Shown in pieces: positions 7,214-9,217 of a DNA stretch of 9,217 nt. The DNA is taken from positions 1 through 9,217 of the forward strand of contig JADGAW010000076.1 in NCBI GenBank assembly GCA_015231815.1, read 5' to 3'. The notes below the pieces were generated by a model, which worked only from the letters and a program-made list of their open reading frames with translations, had not been told where the DNA came from and did not search any database. Source of the DNA: Nitrospinota bacterium (GTDB lineage: Bacteria; Nitrospinota_A; JADGAW01). Positions within the stretch are counted from its first letter, which is position 1. Each line of letters opens with the position of its first letter. A program made the position numbers and the translations under genes.

Positions 7214-7263
7214 ACATGGAAATTATCAGGCAATTGATAATAAGCGGAATAATTTTTCCATGT
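7214..7263. repeat. Inverted repeat, 9-bp perfect arms (ACATGGAAA / TTTCCATGT)
   Basis: Left arm 7214-7222 and right arm 7255-7263 are perfect complements around a 32-base spacer. Inside the spacer, TTAT (7223-7226) and ATAA (7249-7252) can extend the stem past a 2-base bulge. The half-site TGGAAA is shared with the next repeat, which suggests a protein-binding site rather than a terminator. Confidence 0.6.
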
Positions 7264-7284
7264 TTTACTGCTTAATATAAGAAA

Positions 7285-7318
7285 AAGTGGAAAATTAAAT
7301 AATTGAAACTTTCCACTT
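7285..7318. repeat. Inverted repeat, 9-bp perfect arms (AAGTGGAAA / TTTCCACTT)
   Basis: Left arm 7285-7293 and right arm 7310-7318 are perfect complements with a 16-base spacer, 9 bp left of the cassette junction. The candidate -35 (TTGAAA, 7303-7308) lies in the spacer and the right arm lies between -35 and -10. A protein bound here could control transcription of cassette 1. Its TGGAAA half-site matches that of the repeat at 7214-7263. Confidence 0.6.
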
Positions 7319-7331
7319 ATTACCCTGTTAT
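7303..7331 (+). promoter_or_regulatory. Candidate promoter of the cassette block
   Basis: TTGAAA (7303-7308, five of six -35 consensus bases) is followed after exactly 17 bp by TGTTAT (7326-7331, four of six -10 bases). The -10 straddles the recombination point between 7327 and 7328, so its right part comes from the cassette. Transcription would start near 7338, only about 15 nt before the ATG of cassette 1. This is weak by sequence and is supported mainly by position and spacing. Confidence 0.35.
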
Positions 7332-7865
7332 GGGTTTTTGAGGTCAAAAATTATGAGCAAAGAATACTTAAAAAATGACCGTTTAGGGGAAGTTGTAGCT
7401 TTAATCCAAGTTTTGGCATTTCATCAATACACTAGCAGAAGTGAAGAGGGACTCATGAAAGAACTTAAGAGAAAACCAAGTTCTTCATCTTCTTGGATGG
7501 AGCTTGGTAAATCGCATCCGGAACTTTTTCGTGTTAGAGATGATGACCCTGACGAAAATAAAGTAGATAGAGTTTCTTTAGTCTCAAGATATGTGCAACC
7601 TTATGTCGTAGAAAATAAAAAGCGAATTCGACAGCCATTATCCGATGAAATTGTTCATAAACTTATTGGAGTTGCTTTAGACATTCATGATAGGCAGGCT
7701 TCGAGAGCTGATAAATGGAAAGTATTAATACCAATGGGTGTATCGATTATAAGTGCTGGTGCGGCTATCACTGCTGCTTTAATTAAGACTACACCTTAAT
7801 ACCCATAACAAATGCGTCAACAGCAGAGCGGCGCAAATTACTGCGCCGGCAGGTTACGCAGGTCG
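7328..7865 (+). mobile_element. Integron gene cassette 1 (538 bp, one gene plus attC)
   Basis: The cassette begins with TTATGGG right after a G (7327) and ends at the G of the attC R' box (7865). When circular, its ends would join to give G-TTATGGG, an exact 8-base complement of its own R'' box CCCATAAC (7802-7809). That match between bases more than 460 bp apart is the signature of a cassette excised and inserted at G/TT by an integron integrase. It carries one gene with its Shine-Dalgarno just inside the left end, and the attC starts a few bases after the stop codon, as in typical compact cassettes. Confidence 0.8.
7353..7799 (+). CDS. Cassette-borne protein of unknown function with a C-terminal membrane segment
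   Basis: The gene encodes 148 residues from the ATG at 7353, chosen because GAGG (7340-7343) lies nine bases upstream. A TTG five codons earlier is in frame but has no support. The N-terminal part (residues 1-62) is helical and contains an EGLMKELKRKPSSSSSWMEL segment followed by HPELFRVR. It could be a small winged-helix-like or adaptor fold, which is inference. Residues 63-122 are charged and helical (PLSDEIVHKLIGVALDIHDRQASRADKW). Residues 123-144 form one membrane helix (VLIPMGVSIISAGAAITAAL) near the C-terminus, so most of the protein should face the cytoplasm. I have an impression of similar proteins in many bacteria but know no function. Its place beside a Shedu cassette makes a defence or stress role possible, not shown. 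Confidence 0.75.
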   Translation: MSKEYLKNDRLGEVVALIQVLAFHQYTSRSEEGLMKELKRKPSSSSSWMELGKSHPELFRVRDDDPDENKVDRVSLVSRYVQPYVVENKKRIRQPLSDEIVHKLIGVALDIHDRQASRADKWKVLIPMGVSIISAGAAITAALIKTTP

Positions 7866-7871
7866 TTATAT
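7802..7871 (+). other. Integron attC recombination site of cassette 1
   Basis: Boxes are in canonical order. R'' is CCCATAAC (7802-7809). L'' is GCGTCAAC (7814-7821). A central stem GGCGCA/TGCGCC (7830-7835, 7842-7847) encloses a 6-base loop. L' is GTTACGC (7853-7859) and R' is GTTATAT (7865-7871), with the crossover after G7865. L'' and L' are complementary except for one extra base, C7818, in L''. This is the extrahelical base (G on the bottom strand) that sets attC polarity. The site starts right after the stop of the cassette 1 gene. The R' box departs slightly from GTTRRRY. Confidence 0.85.
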
Positions 7872-7890
7872 TTATAAATCTGTCAACCGA

Positions 7891-7923
7891 ATGAATCGAG
7901 ATGGTGAAGAAACCGGAACCTAG
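7891..7923 (+). promoter_or_regulatory. Short ORF overlapping the sduA start
   Basis: ATG at 7891 opens a 10-codon frame ending in TAG at 7921-7923, in a different frame from sduA and spanning its ATG. Because sduA has no clear Shine-Dalgarno, translation of this leader followed by re-initiation could deliver ribosomes to the gene. Short leader ORFs of about this length raise expression of some integron cassettes. Chance occurrence is quite possible. Confidence 0.2.
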
Positions 7924-9178
7924 ACGAGAAGAACTAAGAAGCAATCTTGCCACTAAAGAGGTTTATTATTTTGTAAATGAGGACACTGGTATAGAAGTAA
8001 AGTGCAAGGAGGTTTTTAAAAAGAAAAAAGAGATTCGCCACTTTCCGTTTAACCGTGATGGAAAACCGAAATATAAGTCGGTTAAATTCTTCAAGTTTAT
8101 TGGTTTCAAGGACAATGTATCTTTACCGGTCGGTATAAGCAAATCATCTATTTTTGGCCTTGGTTTTACTAAATACCTTGCTCCCCTCATGGATGCGTTA
8201 CTCGATAAATATAAAGTAATAGAAGTACATGTTTTAAAAAGTGGTACGACCAGCCTAGATGATGAGACGCTTACGCTGACAGAGTCCGTTCTTAAGAACC
8301 TACATCCTCTCTTCAAGCATATAAATGATGTGCAGAGGCAAGACCGTTTAGACTTAGCCACAGAACAACTCACTAAGCTCTTTCCTGATAAATTTACTGC
8401 CCCCAAAAAGAAATATGTAAAGAATACTATTCATACAATTCTTGAATCTTGGTCACAAGATATTAACGATTTTTCCGACAGTGACAAGGCAGCAATTAAA
8501 GATTTATTTGACAAACTGGTAATGACCGGAAACTTCTTATCCACTGACACATTGTTAGCAACAAAGGATTCGCTTGATAAACAATATATTGAGGATGTAA
8601 TAGAGGCTTTTACGGAATTAATGAATCAGAAACATGAAACAAGCACTCTTGAGAAAAAGTGGCATACCTTCTTGGGGAAACACAATTGGGTTTTTTCGTA
8701 CGTCTTCTCGTTTCCGATTATGTTTCTACAAGATGAGGCATACGTAGGAGGAAAGAACCTCTCAAACAGAAATGGTAAAGTTACAGACTTCCTAGTAAAA
8801 AATGCGCTTACACATAACGTAGCGTTTATAGAGATAAAAACTCATAGAACTGCTCTTGTTGGATCCAAAATCGCATACCGTGGTGACGATGTGTATCCTA
8901 TGAGCAAGGACATTACTGGTGGGATTACACAGGTTCTCGACCAAAGGGATAATTTCCAAAAAGAATTTTATGCTCACAAAGCGAAATCTGATGAGGAGTT
9001 TGAGACGGCAAATTCCAAATGTGTCGTTTTAATGGGGATGATTTCGACTCTTAAACCAAAGGAATTGAAATCATTTGAGTTATTTAGGAATAATAGCAAA
9101 GACGTTGAATTGGTTACGTTTGATGAGCTACTAGCCCGATTCGAGAAAATTTACGATCTAATCAACAAAGGAACATAA
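7901..9178 (+). CDS. sduA: Shedu-type antiphage nuclease SduA (DUF4263 domain)
   Basis: This 425-aa protein has a basic, poorly conserved N-terminal part (1-240) and a C-terminal DUF4263-like PD-(D/E)XK nuclease domain (about 247-415). Visible landmarks are LEKKWHTFLGKHNWVF at 250-265, NGKVTDFLV with Asp296, FIEIKTH with Glu311 and Lys313 (the ExK pair), the YRGDDVYPMSKDITGGI segment at 326-342, Gln344, and a late strand CVVLMGMI at 374-381. These fit Shedu, a single-protein defence system that blocks phage, probably by cutting DNA. The N-terminal region is thought to sense the target and varies among members. The ATG at 7901 lacks a good ribosome site (GAG adjacent), and no other Met occurs before residue 97. 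A 10-codon ORF (7891-7923) overlaps the start. The gene sits alone in an integron cassette, and the nuclease core looks intact. Confidence 0.82.
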   Translation: MVKKPEPRREELRSNLATKEVYYFVNEDTGIEVKCKEVFKKKKEIRHFPFNRDGKPKYKSVKFFKFIGFKDNVSLPVGISKSSIFGLGFTKYLAPLMDALLDKYKVIEVHVLKSGTTSLDDETLTLTESVLKNLHPLFKHINDVQRQDRLDLATEQLTKLFPDKFTAPKKKYVKNTIHTILESWSQDINDFSDSDKAAIKDLFDKLVMTGNFLSTDTLLATKDSLDKQYIEDVIEAFTELMNQKHETSTLEKKWHTFLGKHNWVFSYVFSFPIMFLQDEAYVGGKNLSNRNGKVTDFLVKNALTHNVAFIEIKTHRTALVGSKIAYRGDDVYPMSKDITGGITQVLDQRDNFQKEFYAHKAKSDEEFETANSKCVVLMGMISTLKPKELKSFELFRNNSKDVELVTFDELLARFEKIYDLINKGT

Positions 9179-9217
9179 TAAACGGCATTCAGCGGAGCTT
9201 CGCCCGCTGATGCAAAT
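9177..9217 (+). other. Second attC-like site, cut by the right edge
   Basis: Just after (and overlapping) the sduA stop comes AATAAAC (9177-9183, R''-like). It is followed by a strong hairpin: GCATTCAGCGG (9185-9195) pairs with CCGCTGATGC (9204-9213) across an 8-base loop, with one extra T on the left arm. The single bulge in the left arm and the position after a stop codon match attC design. The expected R' box (GTT) would lie beyond the window. Confidence 0.65.

Larger units (their letters stand above)
7104..7327. other. Gene-free region with palindromes, left of the cassette junction
   Basis: No ORF longer than about 16 codons with a plausible start was found on the minus strand, and nothing convincing on the plus strand. 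The stretch contains two 9-bp-arm inverted repeats, a TTTTCCAT half-site at 7183-7190, and a candidate promoter at its right end. In a complete integron this is where attI and the integrase gene would lie. No integrase reading frame is present here or further left within the window. Confidence 0.5.
7866..9217 (+). mobile_element. Integron gene cassette 2 (partial, carries the Shedu gene)
   Basis: The cassette starts at TTATATT after the crossover in the preceding attC. It contains a single long gene, and its own attC-like hairpin (from 9177) runs off the right edge. At least 1352 bp are present, large for a cassette. The match between its first bases (GTTATATTTAT after joining) and its R'' (AATAAAC) is imperfect, unlike cassette 1, so this attC may be degenerate. 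Confidence 0.65.

Noticed and set aside
7267..7334. Possible second attC ending at GTTATGG, built on the AAGTGGAAA repeat
   Set aside because: The left side lacks an R''-type AAC box (it reads ATAAG) and L boxes at the right spacing. It is better described as a palindrome next to the junction.
7338..7352. TTG start five codons upstream of the cassette 1 gene
   Set aside because: It would overlap the GAGG ribosome site that serves the ATG at 7353.
7966..8977. Minus-strand ORFs antisense to sduA (146 and 61 codons)
   Set aside because: They are serine/leucine-rich shadow frames opposite a gene with a recognisable nuclease core.

Overview
The window is AT-rich and Gram-negative in character: it has a TesA-type periplasmic esterase with a signal peptide next to a LolD/YbbA-like ABC transporter. 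It divides into three parts. Positions 1 to about 5902 are ordinary chromosomal housekeeping DNA, all read on the minus strand. Positions 6082 to about 7330 are a small accessory zone, also minus strand. Positions 7328 to the right edge are read on the plus strand and look like mobile integron gene cassettes. Species cannot be fixed from the sequence. Low GC, several genes without a clear Shine-Dalgarno sequence, and integron cassettes fit several marine or anaerobic Gram-negative lineages.

Housekeeping block, in transcription order from right to left. nupC-like (a concentrative nucleoside transporter family protein) is followed after 20 bp by an Nramp-fold transporter whose classical metal-binding motifs are replaced. 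After a 121-bp gap with a perfect TATAAT -10 element comes the operon tesA - ybbA - ybbP: esterase, ABC ATPase and FtsX/MacB-type permease. The permease runs off the left edge after 615 codons.

Accessory zone. hicB-hicA is a compact toxin-antitoxin pair with a 4-nt ATGA overlap. Upstream of it lies the 3' part of an MltR-like gene with an R-N-x3-H motif and no usable 5' end, probably a pseudogene. About 450 bp to its right contain no convincing gene. That stretch carries three strong inverted repeats whose left arms all end in T(T/G)GAAA, a possible 38-codon ORF, and a candidate promoter placed exactly at the cassette junction.

Cassette block. Cassette 1 (7328-7865, 538 bp) holds one gene of unknown function: a 148-aa protein with a soluble N-terminal part and one C-terminal membrane segment. 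It ends in a clear attC site (7802-7871) with nested arms and one bulged C. The first bases of the cassette (TTATGGG) are the exact complement of its own R'' box (CCCATAAC), as expected if it once existed as a circle. Cassette 2 (from 7866) encodes a 425-aa protein with a C-terminal PD-(D/E)XK-type domain that I assign to the Shedu antiphage family (SduA, DUF4263). It runs into a second attC-like hairpin cut by the right edge. No integrase gene is visible.

The most notable content is therefore a Shedu-type defence gene carried as an integron cassette. It sits beside a second cassette encoding an undescribed membrane-anchored protein, at a boundary with a toxin-antitoxin pair and a decayed HEPN/MltR-like gene.
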